NCBI RefSeq assembly: GCF_030486595.1
Contig: NZ_JAUJZH010000019.1
Coordinates: 1-64,000, forward strand
Length of the DNA stretch: 64,000 nt
Direction of reading: 5' to 3'
DNA from: Variovorax ginsengisoli
GTDB taxonomy: Bacteria; Pseudomonadota; Gammaproteobacteria; Burkholderiales; Burkholderiaceae_C
Shown here in pieces: positions 32,876 through 41,353 of the stretch (position 1 is the first letter of the stretch; the number at the start of each line of letters is the position of its first letter). The notes below the pieces were generated by a model. That model was not told the DNA's origin and searched no databases. It worked only from the letters and a program-made list of their open reading frames with translations. The position numbers were made by a program, and so were the translations under genes.

Positions 32876-34882
32876 ATGAACACCGCTACCCTTCACGAAA
32901 CCACTGCCGTCGCCGCTGCTGTCGCAGCCGTCACGGCTGCGCAGGAACTGCTGCTGATTCCGCTGTCCAAGCTGCGGCCTTCCAGCCGCAACGTGCGCAA
33001 GAGCGGCGGCACGTCGATTCCCGAACTGGCCGCGAGCATCGCCCGTGTGGGCTTGCTGCAAAACCTCAATGTGGTGCTGGCCGCTGATGGCGAGCACTAC
33101 GAGGTTGTGGCCGGTCGCCGTCGCCTCGCCGCGCTCAAGCTGCTGGTCAAGCGGCGCAAGCTCGCCAAGGACTTCGAGGTGGCCTGCCTGCTGGGGTCTG
33201 AGGCGGCGGCGCGCACGGTAAGCCTGACCGAGAACGTGCAGCGCGAGGCCATGCACCCGGCCGACCAGTTCGAGGCTTTCGCCGATCTGGTGGCCGAGGG
33301 ACGGCCCATCGAGGACATTGCAGCCGACTTCGGCGTGACCCCGTTGGTTGTGCAGCGGCGGTTGAAGCTCGCCAACGTCTCGCCGCGCCTGCTGGCCGAC
33401 TACCGGATTGATGCAGTGACGCTGGAGCAGCTGATGGCGCTTGCCATCACCGACGACCATGCGGCACAGGAAGCGGCGTTCTATGCGTCCCCGCAGTGGC
33501 AGCGCAGTCCGGAGGCGCTGCGCGATCACCTCACGCACGAGGAAATCGATGCGAACCGCGATGCGCTGGCGAAGTTCGTAGGGGTTCCGGTCTACGAGCA
33601 GGCTGGCGGCGCTGTGCGGCGTGACTTGTTCGCGGATGAACAGAACGGCATCTTTCTCACGGACGCGGCCCTGCTTGAGTCGTTGGCGAAAGACCGGCTC
33701 GCGCCGATGGCCGAGCAGGTACAGGCAGAGGGCTGGGGTTGGGTGGACGTGGCCCCGCGTGCCACCTACGCCGACCTGCACCAGTTCCAGCGCATGCGCA
33801 GCAAGCGGCGCGAGCCGAGCAAGGCCGAGACCAAGCGCATCGCCAAGCTCGAAGCGCTGCAACGTAAGCTGCAAGACCGCCTCGACGACGAGAACGAGGA
33901 CATGACGGACGAGCAGGCGCAGGCTGCGCAGGACGAGATGGACGGTCTGGGCAACGAACTCGAAGCCATCGAACGCACGCTGGTGGTCTATCCGCCACGC
34001 ACGATGGCGGCGGCGGGGGCTGTGGTGTCGCTCGACCACATGGGCGGTGTGATCGTGCATCGTGGGCTGCTGCGCGAAGAGCAGGCCAAGACGCTGCGGC
34101 AGCAGGAGCGTGATGGGCACAGTCCGGATGACGAAACCAAAGGGGGCGGCGAACAGCAGGAAGCCAAACTAACCATTTCTGAGAGGCTGGTCAAGCGTCT
34201 GAGTGCCCATCGAACCGCCGCCCTTCAGGCGGAAGTTGCTCGGCACCCGCAGGTGGCCTTGGTCGCCGTGGTGCATCGGCTTGCATTGCGCGTCATTCAT
34301 GACGCGCACTACGGTTCGCCCATCAACATCACCGCCAATCCGCAAGACAGGCTGGAGCAGTACGCCCCAGACGTGGCCGAGGCACCGGCTGCTGTGGGGA
34401 TGCGGCAGGTGCGAGAGGCTTGGGCTGAACGCCTGCCCCACGACCCGAATGCGCTGTTCGCTGAGTTGCTGGCAATGCCACAACAGGAACAGCTGTCGTT
34501 GCTGGCGGTGTGCGTGGGCTTTACGGTAACGGCCATCGCCTCGCGTGAGGACGAGGCCCCGGCTGCTGCGCTGGCGCAGGCCGTGGGGCTGGACATGCAC
34601 GCGTGGTGGACACCGACCGCAGCGGGCTACTTCGATCACGTTTCCAAGGCCAAGGCACTGGAAGGGGTGCACACCTTCGCGTGCGGTGAGGTGAACCGGC
34701 TCGGCAAACTCAAGAAGGCGCAGATCGCCAGCGAGGCCGAGCGGCTGGCGGCGGGTACAGGCTGGCTGCCCGCGATGTTCCGCGCCCAGGAGGCAGTGGC
34801 AGTTGACGTTGCAGGCGCTGAACCGCTTGCTGAGGGGCAGGCTGATGCCGAAGCCCAAGAGGACGCGCACGCAACGGTGTGA
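32876..34882 (+). CDS. ParB/RepB/Spo0J-family partition protein
   Basis: The 668-residue protein starts with a ParB-like nuclease/CTPase domain: LLIPLSKLRPSSRNVRKSGG, ELAASIARVGLLQNLNVVLA, EVVAGRRRLAALK, and TENVQREAMHPADQ. An HTH follows (IEDIAADFGVTPLVVQRRLK). The long C-terminal part contains an acidic segment and is typical of the large ParB proteins of Tn4371-like elements. It should stabilise the excised or replicating form together with ParA (41354–42103), although it is encoded far from it. Start: ATG with CAGGAG nine bases upstream. Confidence 0.9.
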   Translation: MNTATLHETTAVAAAVAAVTAAQELLLIPLSKLRPSSRNVRKSGGTSIPELAASIARVGLLQNLNVVLAADGEHYEVVAGRRRLAALKLLVKRRKLAKDFEVACLLGSEAAARTVSLTENVQREAMHPADQFEAFADLVAEGRPIEDIAADFGVTPLVVQRRLKLANVSPRLLADYRIDAVTLEQLMALAITDDHAAQEAAFYASPQWQRSPEALRDHLTHEEIDANRDALAKFVGVPVYEQAGGAVRRDLFADEQNGIFLTDAALLESLAKDRLAPMAEQVQAEGWGWVDVAPRATYADLHQFQRMRSKRREPSKAETKRIAKLEALQRKLQDRLDDENEDMTDEQAQAAQDEMDGLGNELEAIERTLVVYPPRTMAAAGAVVSLDHMGGVIVHRGLLREEQAKTLRQQERDGHSPDDETKGGGEQQEAKLTISERLVKRLSAHRTAALQAEVARHPQVALVAVVHRLALRVIHDAHYGSPINITANPQDRLEQYAPDVAEAPAAVGMRQVREAWAERLPHDPNALFAELLAMPQQEQLSLLAVCVGFTVTAIASREDEAPAAALAQAVGLDMHAWWTPTAAGYFDHVSKAKALEGVHTFACGEVNRLGKLKKAQIASEAERLAAGTGWLPAMFRAQEAVAVDVAGAEPLAEGQADAEAQEDAHATV

Positions 34883-34891
34883 TCCTCATGA

Positions 34892-34962
34892 ATCCCCGGC
34901 CGCGAGGCCGGGGATCGAGAAATCGGCGCGACGCGCGCGGCAGGTTTGCCGCGCGCGTTTTA
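34892..34962 (+). terminator. Double stem-loop terminator after parB
   Basis: The first hairpin pairs ATCCCCGGCC with GGCCGGGGAT (34892–34915). The second is a perfect 12-bp stem, ACGCGCGCGGCA / TGCCGCGCGCGT, with a GGTT loop followed by TTTTAA (34931–34962). The latter is a textbook intrinsic terminator. Confidence 0.85.
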
Positions 34963-35125
34963 ACTTCCGGAACGCACAAGCCCAACGCTCCCTGCGTGCC
35001 ACCCTACGCCAGCGCTCGCTGCGGTGGGTTGGGGATGCCTGCTGGTCACAGGAGCATCGAACAGCACCGATCGCCTGCAATCCAGCGCGCTGATCGAGCC
35101 TTCGACAACCCCACCCGGATACCCC

Positions 35126-35575
35126 ATGAACCACCAAGGCGTCAGCGAGATATTCTTTGAAGAGTCATACACCGTGCCGGCCGACCAGACTGCGAAGTCG
35201 CTTTTCTCGCGGCTTCCGCACGGAAGCGGGTATGCAGAGCGACTGATCGAATGTCTTGCCACCGGGTACCTGGTTGCGGTGGTCGAATCCATTTGCATTC
35301 GTGAGATGCAGCAGCACGTCGATGTCGCAATTGAAGTGGTGGTCGGCCGTTCGATCCGTATCGAGCATCGAGGACCAATTCCGCCAGGGTCGCCGCTGCG
35401 ACTGCGCGGATGGCTTGAACGGCTGGGGGACCGGAGCGCGACATTCCGCGTTCAGGCCCACGATGCGCACGAGGTCGTCTGCGAAGCCACTGTCACGCTG
35501 GTGGCTGTCCAGCGGGCACAGATGGAGTCGCGCATCGCGACAAAGGTTTTGGCACTCCAATGCCCTGGAACCTAG
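35126..35575 (+). CDS. Hotdog-fold thioesterase-like protein
   Basis: The 149-residue protein resembles FlK-type acyl-CoA thioesterases. It has ATGYLVAVVESICIREM (central helix region with a possible catalytic glutamate), then SIRIEHRGPIPPGSPLRLRG and a strand-rich C-terminal half (ATFRVQAHDAHEVVCEATVT). The substrate cannot be told from the sequence. It is a passenger in the element backbone between parB and the DUF736 gene. Start at ATG 35126 fits the fold; upstream residues are not conserved. Confidence 0.65.
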   Translation: MNHQGVSEIFFEESYTVPADQTAKSLFSRLPHGSGYAERLIECLATGYLVAVVESICIREMQQHVDVAIEVVVGRSIRIEHRGPIPPGSPLRLRGWLERLGDRSATFRVQAHDAHEVVCEATVTLVAVQRAQMESRIATKVLALQCPGT

Positions 35576-36166
35576 AAATGCGCGCCCCGCCAGTGGTGGA
35601 GCGCGGACACGACGCAACTTGCTGCGCTCGAATGTCGTGCGAGCCGTCCTGAAGGAAGCGGGCTAACAGTCCGCCAGACGACGGTGGCTCACAGAGAGCG
35701 TTCCGATGCGCAGCTCCTTCCGCGCCACAAATGCCGGATCTACTGGCAGCGCGGATGCGGTGGGATCGTTCCTCCTTTTCGTTGCGCGGCTGACATGGAC
35801 TGGGATCGCTTCGGGGGTCGTGCCGGAAACACTGTTGCGGCGGAGACGGTGCTGGGGCCATGCGTCCTTTCGCGACAGGATCACACCCACAGCGGCCTTG
35901 TATTTGTCGTGAATCCTGGCGAGGGCACGGAGGCGCTGCACTTTGTTTCGCGCCGCCTCGGGCTTGTTCGCCGCAACCGTCCGGCCCGACAAATTTCCCC
36001 GACCTGCGGTCTTCCTCGCGAGGCAAATTTCTCGGGCCTCCCGATCCTTCACTGCGTTGCGGCCCCTCCGCTTCGCTATGGGATGCGGCGCGCCCGGACC
36101 CTCGCCCATCGGATCACGCCAAGGCCGCGATGGGCGCGACCTGGTCAACTTCAAAAGGACTTCATC
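35576..36166. other. No gene recognised between thioesterase and DUF736 genes
   Basis: This 591-bp stretch is GC-rich with overlapping open frames on both strands but no domain that I recognise. It probably holds the promoter and long leader of the DUF736 gene. Confidence 0.45.
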
Positions 36167-36472
36167 ATGGCCAACATCGGCACCTTCACCGCACAGAACG
36201 ACAGCTACACCGGCACGGTTCGCACCCTGACGCTCAACGTCAAGGTCAAGATCGTTCCCAACGACAAGGAGAGCGAGAACGCTCCTGACTACCGCATCGT
36301 CGCCGGCAACTTCGAGATCGGCGCGGCGTGGAAGAAGCTCAGCCGGGCCGAACGCCCCTACCTCTCGGTGACCCTCGATGATCCGTCGTTCCCGGCAACG
36401 ATCTACGCCCGCCTGGTCGAAGGCGAGGACGGTGCGCACAACCTGATCTGGTCGCGCAGCAAGGGCGACTGA
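36167..36472 (+). CDS. DUF736 domain protein
   Basis: A 101-residue small beta-rich protein: MANIGTFTAQNDSYTGTVRT, then DYRIVAGNFEIGAAWKKLSR and YLSVTLDDPSFPATIYARL. DUF736 proteins are a common marker of integrative conjugative elements and plasmids of Proteobacteria; their function is unknown. AAAGGAC precedes the ATG. GC-rich inverted repeat GCCCCGC/GCGGGGC just after the stop (about 36485–36504) may be its terminator. Confidence 0.9.
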   Translation: MANIGTFTAQNDSYTGTVRTLTLNVKVKIVPNDKESENAPDYRIVAGNFEIGAAWKKLSRAERPYLSVTLDDPSFPATIYARLVEGEDGAHNLIWSRSKGD

Positions 36473-36484
36473 GCGTCGCCCTCG

Positions 36485-36505
36485 GCGCCCCGCTTTAGCG
36501 GGGCG
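36485..36505 (+). terminator. Stem-loop after DUF736 gene
   Basis: GCGCCCCGC pairs with GCGGGGCGC around a short TTTA loop. It lacks a clear T-run. It also lies just downstream of the convergent gene at 36524, so it may serve both directions. Confidence 0.55.
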
Positions 36506-36523
36506 CTGTTCCCTGCAAGGCCG

Positions 36524-37192
36524 CTACTTCAACAAGTCAGGCAGACAGTCGGCGAACGCGGGCTGGATCTTGCTCATCGGCTTGGCGACGGCTTCATCCC
36601 ACGTCAGCACCGCCAGGGTCATGGCGGTCATCGTGAGCAGGCCATTGGAATTTCGCAGGATCTGCAGGGCCAAGTGTACCGGGAAGCCCTCGGACTGTCG
36701 GCGCAGCGGGTGGATGCCGCCATGCACGAAAGAGTTCATGGCGTGCCAGGACACGTCCTTGAAGTGCGCCAGCATCTGGTGCGCGGCCGCGGGCACGTTG
36801 GGTCCGACGCGCTTGCCGATCTGCTCGATCATCTCGCTGGCCGAGGGGAGATTCTTCGCGGCCTGCTCGCTCTGCAGGGTCAGCGGTGCGCTGAGCTTCT
36901 CGATGGCCAGATCGCTGGCTGCATATTGCAGCCACATGGCGCGGGTCAAGGCCTCGAACTGAAGCCGCATCAGGCCGACTGCCGACGTGGCCAATCCCAT
37001 CGCCATCAAGGCGCGCAGGCTGAGCCCATGCTCGAGCGCCACGGAGCACATGCCGAAGGCAGCCTCGCCACGAGGTGAGGGATCGAAATCGGCGCCGTCG
37101 AGCAGGTGCAGCAGGGCTTCGTGCAGCTCGTCGGAACGACGGAGCATGATTTCCAGGGGATCGTCCGAGGTTCCTTGTTGAGCAGCTTCCAT
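36524..37192 (-). CDS. Hypothetical protein of the element backbone
   Basis: The 222-residue protein is largely helical: MEAAQQGTSDDPLEIMLRRS, EHGLSLRALMAMGLATSAVG, and the C-terminal half with HAMNSFVHGGIHPLRR and LTMTAMTLAVLTWDEAVAK. The FVHGGIHP segment recalls DUF5677-type or related helical families of unknown function; I am not certain of the family. I chose ATG 37192; the frame is open for another 150 bp without plausible coding character. It is convergent with the DUF736 gene and could be a cargo gene with a protective role, but nothing shows this directly. Confidence 0.6.
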   Translation of the reverse strand: MEAAQQGTSDDPLEIMLRRSDELHEALLHLLDGADFDPSPRGEAAFGMCSVALEHGLSLRALMAMGLATSAVGLMRLQFEALTRAMWLQYAASDLAIEKLSAPLTLQSEQAAKNLPSASEMIEQIGKRVGPNVPAAAHQMLAHFKDVSWHAMNSFVHGGIHPLRRQSEGFPVHLALQILRNSNGLLTMTAMTLAVLTWDEAVAKPMSKIQPAFADCLPDLLK

Positions 37193-37766
37193 GCAGACAT
37201 CGTATTCGCTCGGTGCTGCTGTTGAGCGACAGCAGATCTGCGCAGGCAGGCACCTGCCTAGCGGCTTTGCGGATGTTCCCAAATGAGTAAACCCGTATCT
37301 GCGTCTACTCGCCGATCCGCTTTCCTGGTTTTGCGGTTCCACGGGTCAACGGCGATTCGTGAAGGCGGCTTTGCGCTTCAGAGGGTTTGTTGAATGCCGG
37401 ATCGCTGGCTCTACGACTCTCCACATATCCGTCATCCAGCCCAAGCGTTCTTGTGCGTCTCCGGCGATGCCGGCCGCGCTGTCGTGCTGCGCATCGAGCC
37501 GCCGGTGGCGTCTCGCCCCTTCGGGCTTTCATCGCTGACGCCTTCGCGCCTGTCGGCGCTGCGCACTGCGTTTGCAGGAGCAGGGGCGAGGGGAGGGCTG
37601 GCTTGCTGTTCCCTGCACCGTATCACGCCGTTCTCACCGTCAAGGTCTGCGCGTGCTGTGCACGCTGGCGGCCTTGCGGCCGTCTGTCGAACCCTGACGG
37701 CTGCGCTGCGCCGTGCTGCTTCCGGTCTCGGGCAATCCCGCCCTGAATCCTTCCAAGGAGAAGACC
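37193..37766. other. Long leader region before first DUF2958 gene
   Basis: No gene recognised in 574 bp. AAGGAGAAG lies directly ahead of the ATG at 37767. The rest resembles other GC-rich untranslated leaders in this element. Confidence 0.45.
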
Positions 37767-38114
37767 ATGACTAAGCTCATTACCGATGAACAACGCGCGC
37801 TGCTGCTGGCCAACGGCCGGCAGTCCCTCGAACAGGAAAACTTCGATCCCGCCCCGGTGGTCAAGCTGTTTACCCCGGACGCCGGGGCGACCTGGCTGCT
37901 GACCGAGATCGACCCGGACGACCACGACCATGCGTTCGGGCTTTGCGACCTCGGACTGGGGTTTCCCGAACTGGGGTGGGTGAGTCTTGCAGAGGTCACC
38001 ACCGTGCGCGGCCGGTTGGGCCTGCCCGTTGAACGGGACCTGCATTTCGAGGCACAGAAACGCTTGAGCGCGTATGCGCGAGAGGCGCGTGTCGCCGGGC
38101 GCATCGTGGTCTAG
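37767..38114 (+). CDS. DUF2958 domain protein, copy 1
   Basis: The 115-residue protein begins MTKLITDEQRALLLANGRQS and contains PVVKLFTPDAGATWLLTEID and HAFGLCDLGLGFPELGWVSL, the DUF2958 signature. The family is found on plasmids and ICEs and has no assigned activity. A second, diverged copy lies at 38648–38989. The two flank a divergent Xre regulator. Confidence 0.9.
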   Translation: MTKLITDEQRALLLANGRQSLEQENFDPAPVVKLFTPDAGATWLLTEIDPDDHDHAFGLCDLGLGFPELGWVSLAEVTTVRGRLGLPVERDLHFEAQKRLSAYAREARVAGRIVV

Positions 38115-38159
38115 CCGCGGTTCATTGGCCGCCGGCGACGGTCGGCGGCCAATCTCGTC

Positions 38160-38450
38160 CTAACCCTCTTTCTTGGGCAGACGTGCTTCGGTCTCCAGCA
38201 TCAATTCGCCAGCGCTGCGTTCGAGCGCTCGCGCGATCTTCAGGATCATCGCCAAGGTCGGCATGTGCTCGCCGCGCTCGATCTTGCCCATGTGCGAACG
38301 CTCGATGCCGGCCCGGTGCGCCAGGGTTTCCTGGGCAACGCCATCCTCGGTACGCATGGCGCGCACCGCATCACCAAAGGCCCGTGCCGGGCCTGCCTCG
38401 AATGTCGTCGCGCCGGTCGGCCGCCCGCGCTGTATTCCCTGCTTCTGCAT
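38160..38450 (-). CDS. Xre-family transcriptional regulator
   Basis: A 96-residue protein with a single Cro/C1-type HTH: FGDAVRAMRTEDGVAQETLA followed by HRAGIERSHMGKIERGEHMP. It is divergent from the second DUF2958 gene. A perfect 20-bp palindrome between them (38554–38573) is a strong candidate for its operator, so it may control its own promoter and the backbone genes to its right. Confidence 0.88.
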   Translation of the reverse strand: MQKQGIQRGRPTGATTFEAGPARAFGDAVRAMRTEDGVAQETLAHRAGIERSHMGKIERGEHMPTLAMILKIARALERSAGELMLETEARLPKKEG

Positions 38451-38553
38451 ACACAGAAGCGTTACGTTTTAAAGCAATTAAAACCACGTTATCTTTAACT
38501 CATAAAATAGCTTGCCAGCAGCGTTTTCGGTTTGGCGTGCTGAAAAAGACGAA

Positions 38554-38573
38554 TTCCTACCGGCCGGTAGGAA
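38554..38573. promoter_or_regulatory. Perfect 20-bp palindrome, candidate operator
   Basis: The half-site TTCCTACCGG is followed without spacer by its exact complement. It lies in the AT-rich intergenic region between the divergent xre gene (start 38450) and the DUF2958 gene (start 38648). Confidence 0.7.
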
Positions 38574-38647
38574 GCGTCTGGGCGTCGCTTCTGGGACTTG
38601 CTTTATGCCACCTGCGAATTAGTATTTAACGGCCTCACGCGAGAACC

Positions 38648-38989
38648 ATGACTTTCCTGACCGAAGAACAGCGAATCCGGCTGCTGGCCAATGGCGCAGC
38701 GCGGGCGCATGGCGAAACCGTCGACCCGCTGCCCGTGGTCAAGCTCTACACCCTGGACGCCGGTGCGGCGTGGCTGCTCACTGAGCTTGACGCCGAGGGG
38801 GACAAGGCGTTCGGCCTGTGCGACGCCGGCACGGGCAGCCCAGAGTTGGGGCAAGTCAGCCTCTCGGCCCTCGAAGGCGTCCGCGGCCCGCGCGGCATGC
38901 GCATCGTGGCCGATCCGCACTTCAAGCCGCGTCAGCCGCTTTCGGGCTACCTGGCAGACGCCCAGCGAGACGGATCAATCAACGACTGA
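38648..38989 (+). CDS. DUF2958 domain protein, copy 2
   Basis: The 113-residue protein starts MTFLTEEQRIRLLANGAARA and has PVVKLYTLDAGAAWLLTELD and KAFGLCDAGTGSPELGQVSL. It aligns along its whole length with copy 1 at 37767–38114 but is clearly diverged, so this is an old duplication or two separately acquired paralogues. It probably starts the operon running through DUF2285, HTH and repA. Confidence 0.9.
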   Translation: MTFLTEEQRIRLLANGAARAHGETVDPLPVVKLYTLDAGAAWLLTELDAEGDKAFGLCDAGTGSPELGQVSLSALEGVRGPRGMRIVADPHFKPRQPLSGYLADAQRDGSIND

Positions 38990-39093
38990 CGCGATCGCCG
39001 GCCGGGTCGCCGTTTGCGCGATCCAGCGTCGCCTCGAAAGCGACCTCGCGCCTCATTCCCTGTGGCAGCGTTCCTCTTCCAAAGGAGGACTCT

Positions 39094-39892
39094 GTGACCA
39101 ACCCTAATCTCGAAGATCTGCCCGGCGCGCCATGGGGCATCTCTGCCGCCTACCTCTACGTGCTCGACCTCGACAACCCAGCCCTCGCCTGGGAATACTT
39201 GCGCCGCAATCCAGGCTACCGCACGGATTGGACATGCCGCGAGCGCGTAGTGTCTTTCGCACGCTGGGGGTTGCGACAGCGCCGAAGATCCGGACATGGA
39301 TGGTCGCAACGCACAGCCACTCTGGCTGTCGTCCTCTGACGGCTTGCTGCATGTGCGTGCTGCGCACGCCAACAATGCAGTAGCTCGCCGATTCGACCTG
39401 TGGCGCATCCCCGGCCGCAAGCGCCTAGCGCTTGATGGCCCCGACTTGGCGCTGACTGCCGACCTCAACGCCCAGCGCATGCGCTTGTCGCTGTCAGGGG
39501 CCCTCGCAGACGGCGCGGTGTACACGGGTGCTGCGCCGCTGACGCCGCGCCTGCGCGGCCAGCTCGATGCCTTCCATGCGCAGGCACAGGCCCTGGAAGG
39601 TCATGCACCCCGGGTCGATCCTGCGCGGGCGGTCACCCGCGCCGCGCTGCTGCATCTGCGCGCTCTGCAGGCGCTCGATGCCGCGCAGGCGGGCGCATCG
39701 CACCGGGACATCGCCCAAGCCTTGTTCGGCCTCGAAGCCGTCGTCCTGCGCTGGCACGAGGATGGCGAACTGCGCGCGCAGGTGCGCCACCTGCTGCGGC
39801 GTGCGCAGGGATACGTGACCGGCGGCTATTTAGCTCTCGCCGGCGTGCCGCACACCACAGCAGACCACCCCGGAGACGAGCCGGTGCGCTGA
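39094..39892 (+). pseudogene. DUF6499–DUF2285 regulator, frameshifted
   Basis: The first frame (GTG 39094, AAAGGAGGAC upstream) encodes MTNPNLEDLPGAPWGISAAY to FARWG, the conserved N-terminal part of the DUF6499-type regulator. The rest continues in the +1 frame from about 39270: DSAEDPDMDGRNAQPLWL, FDLWRIPGRKRLAL, then the DUF2285 domain with ASHRDIAQALFGLEAVVLRW. The break coincides with a run of five G at 39266–39270; removing one G joins the two parts perfectly. In related elements this is one protein of about 260 residues. It could be a mutation, a sequencing error, or slippage at the G run. Confidence 0.8.
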
Positions 39893-39984
39893 ATCTCTCC
39901 CTGCCTTGATCGGGCCTGATTCCCGAGACTGCCTCCATCGGGCCGCGAATGGTTTGCGGCCCATCGACAGCGATGGAGTCCGTC

Positions 39985-40281
39985 ATGGCAGTTGGCAGTT
40001 CGTTTCCTCACCGCACGACCGCAGCGGCTGCGCCGCAGCCTGCTGCGGTTCCGGCTGCGCCGCCCAATCCCGAGTTCCTGACCACCGACGAAGCCGGCGC
40101 CTTCCTGCGGCTGTCGCCGCGGACGCTGGAGAAGCAGCGGGTGCTCGGCGGGGGTCCGCGCTTTCGCAAATTCGGGGCGCGCGTGGTCTACGCCGCCGCC
40201 GATCTGCGCGCTTGGGCTGACAGCCACACCTACGGCATGACCTCGGATCCGGGCTACGTGCAGCGCGACTCCGTCCGCTGA
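39985..40281 (+). CDS. Helix-turn-helix (AlpA/MerR-like) DNA-binding protein
   Basis: The 98-residue protein has an alanine/proline-rich N-terminal tail, then the HTH segment EFLTTDEAGAFLRLSPRTLE and RFRKFGARVVYAAADLRAWA. This small regulator always precedes repA in this backbone and may regulate excision or replication genes. The ATG at 39985 was chosen; the frame is open slightly further upstream. Confidence 0.87.
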   Translation: MAVGSSFPHRTTAAAAPQPAAVPAAPPNPEFLTTDEAGAFLRLSPRTLEKQRVLGGGPRFRKFGARVVYAAADLRAWADSHTYGMTSDPGYVQRDSVR

Positions 40282-40301
40282 CCTACCTTGGGCAACGCCG
40301 C

Positions 40302-41333
40302 ATGTCCAAGCGCATGAGCGAACGCGAACAGCTCTCGCTGTTCCGCGCGCTGCCGCACGACGGCATGGCGCTGCGTGATGCGCAGGACCTGATGGCCTAC
40401 CCCTTCTTCTCGCTGGCCAAGACGCCGCGCATCGTGCCGATCCGCTTCGAGGCCGGTGGCATCTCGCTCACCGTAGAGGGTGTGCCCGAGCACGGCATCG
40501 CCACCATCTGGGACGCCGACGTGCTGATCTGGGCTGCCAGCCAGATCATCCAGGCCAAGAAAGAAGGCATCCCGCCTTCGCGGCTGATGGTGGCTACGCC
40601 CTACGAGATCCTGCGCTTTGCGCAGCGGGGCACCGGGCGCAGCGACTACCTCGCGCTGCGCGCCGCGCTGGACCGCCTGCAGTCCACCACCGTCGCGACC
40701 ACGCTGCGTCAGCGCGAGCGCCCGAACGGTGGCAAGCGGGTGCACCGCTTCTCATGGATCAACGAGTGGAAGGAGTACATCCGCCCGGATGGGCGCTCGG
40801 AGGGCATCGAGCTGATCCTGGCCGACTGGTTCTTCACCGGCGTGATGGAAGAAGCGCTCGTGCTCACGCTTGATCCCACGTATTTCCGGCTCTCAGGCGG
40901 CATCGAACGCTGGCTGTACCGGCTCGTGCGGAAGCACGGCGGGCGGCAGCCGAATGGCTGGCGCTTCGAGATGCGGCATCTGTACTTGAAGTCCGGCGCG
41001 CTCCAGCGCTCGCGCGACTTCGCCGCGCACGTGCGCGGTCTCGCACTGCGCCAGGCGCTTCCGGGCTACCGCTTGTCCGTCGAACGTACCGGCGGAATCG
41101 AGTGGTTCGCCTTTCACCCTTGCATCGACAACTGCCCGAAGACCGACTTATCCACTGCTCGTGTCGACCGGGACTTATCCACAGCTTCTGTTGAAGAACC
41201 TGTGGATTTCATGGGGGCGGGCTCGGTGGATCACCGGCGCGCGACTCGGGTGATCGCCGGCGCAAACATCGGTGGATCACCGGCGCAAAACCGCCCGCAA
41301 CCCGCGCCCAGCAACGGTTTCGGGCCTCCCTAA
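40302..41333 (+). CDS. Plasmid-type replication initiator protein RepA
   Basis: The 343-residue protein has the conserved N-terminus EQLSLFRALPHDGMALRDAQ, then LMAYPFFSLAKTPRIVPIRF, and two winged-helix-like regions (GGIERWLYRLVRKHGGRQ). Initiators of this type permit transient autonomous replication of excised elements. Its last 190 bp contain DnaA boxes and three iterons, so the coding sequence doubles as a likely origin. It begins 20 bp after the HTH gene. Confidence 0.9.
   Translation: MSKRMSEREQLSLFRALPHDGMALRDAQDLMAYPFFSLAKTPRIVPIRFEAGGISLTVEGVPEHGIATIWDADVLIWAASQIIQAKKEGIPPSRLMVATPYEILRFAQRGTGRSDYLALRAALDRLQSTTVATTLRQRERPNGGKRVHRFSWINEWKEYIRPDGRSEGIELILADWFFTGVMEEALVLTLDPTYFRLSGGIERWLYRLVRKHGGRQPNGWRFEMRHLYLKSGALQRSRDFAAHVRGLALRQALPGYRLSVERTGGIEWFAFHPCIDNCPKTDLSTARVDRDLSTASVEEPVDFMGAGSVDHRRATRVIAGANIGGSPAQNRPQPAPSNGFGPP
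41148..41286. other. Candidate replication origin (DnaA boxes plus 23-bp-spaced iterons)
   Basis: TTATCCAC occurs at 41148–41155, the perfect DnaA box TTATCCACA at 41175–41183, and the inverse TGTGGAT at 41201–41207. Three copies of GGTGGATCACCGGCGC, the middle one degenerate (GGGTGATCGCCGGCGC), begin at 41225, 41248 and 41271. The period is exactly 23 bp. All lie in the 3' end of repA. Confidence 0.7.
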
Positions 41334-41353
41334 ACATCTAAAGGGATACATAA

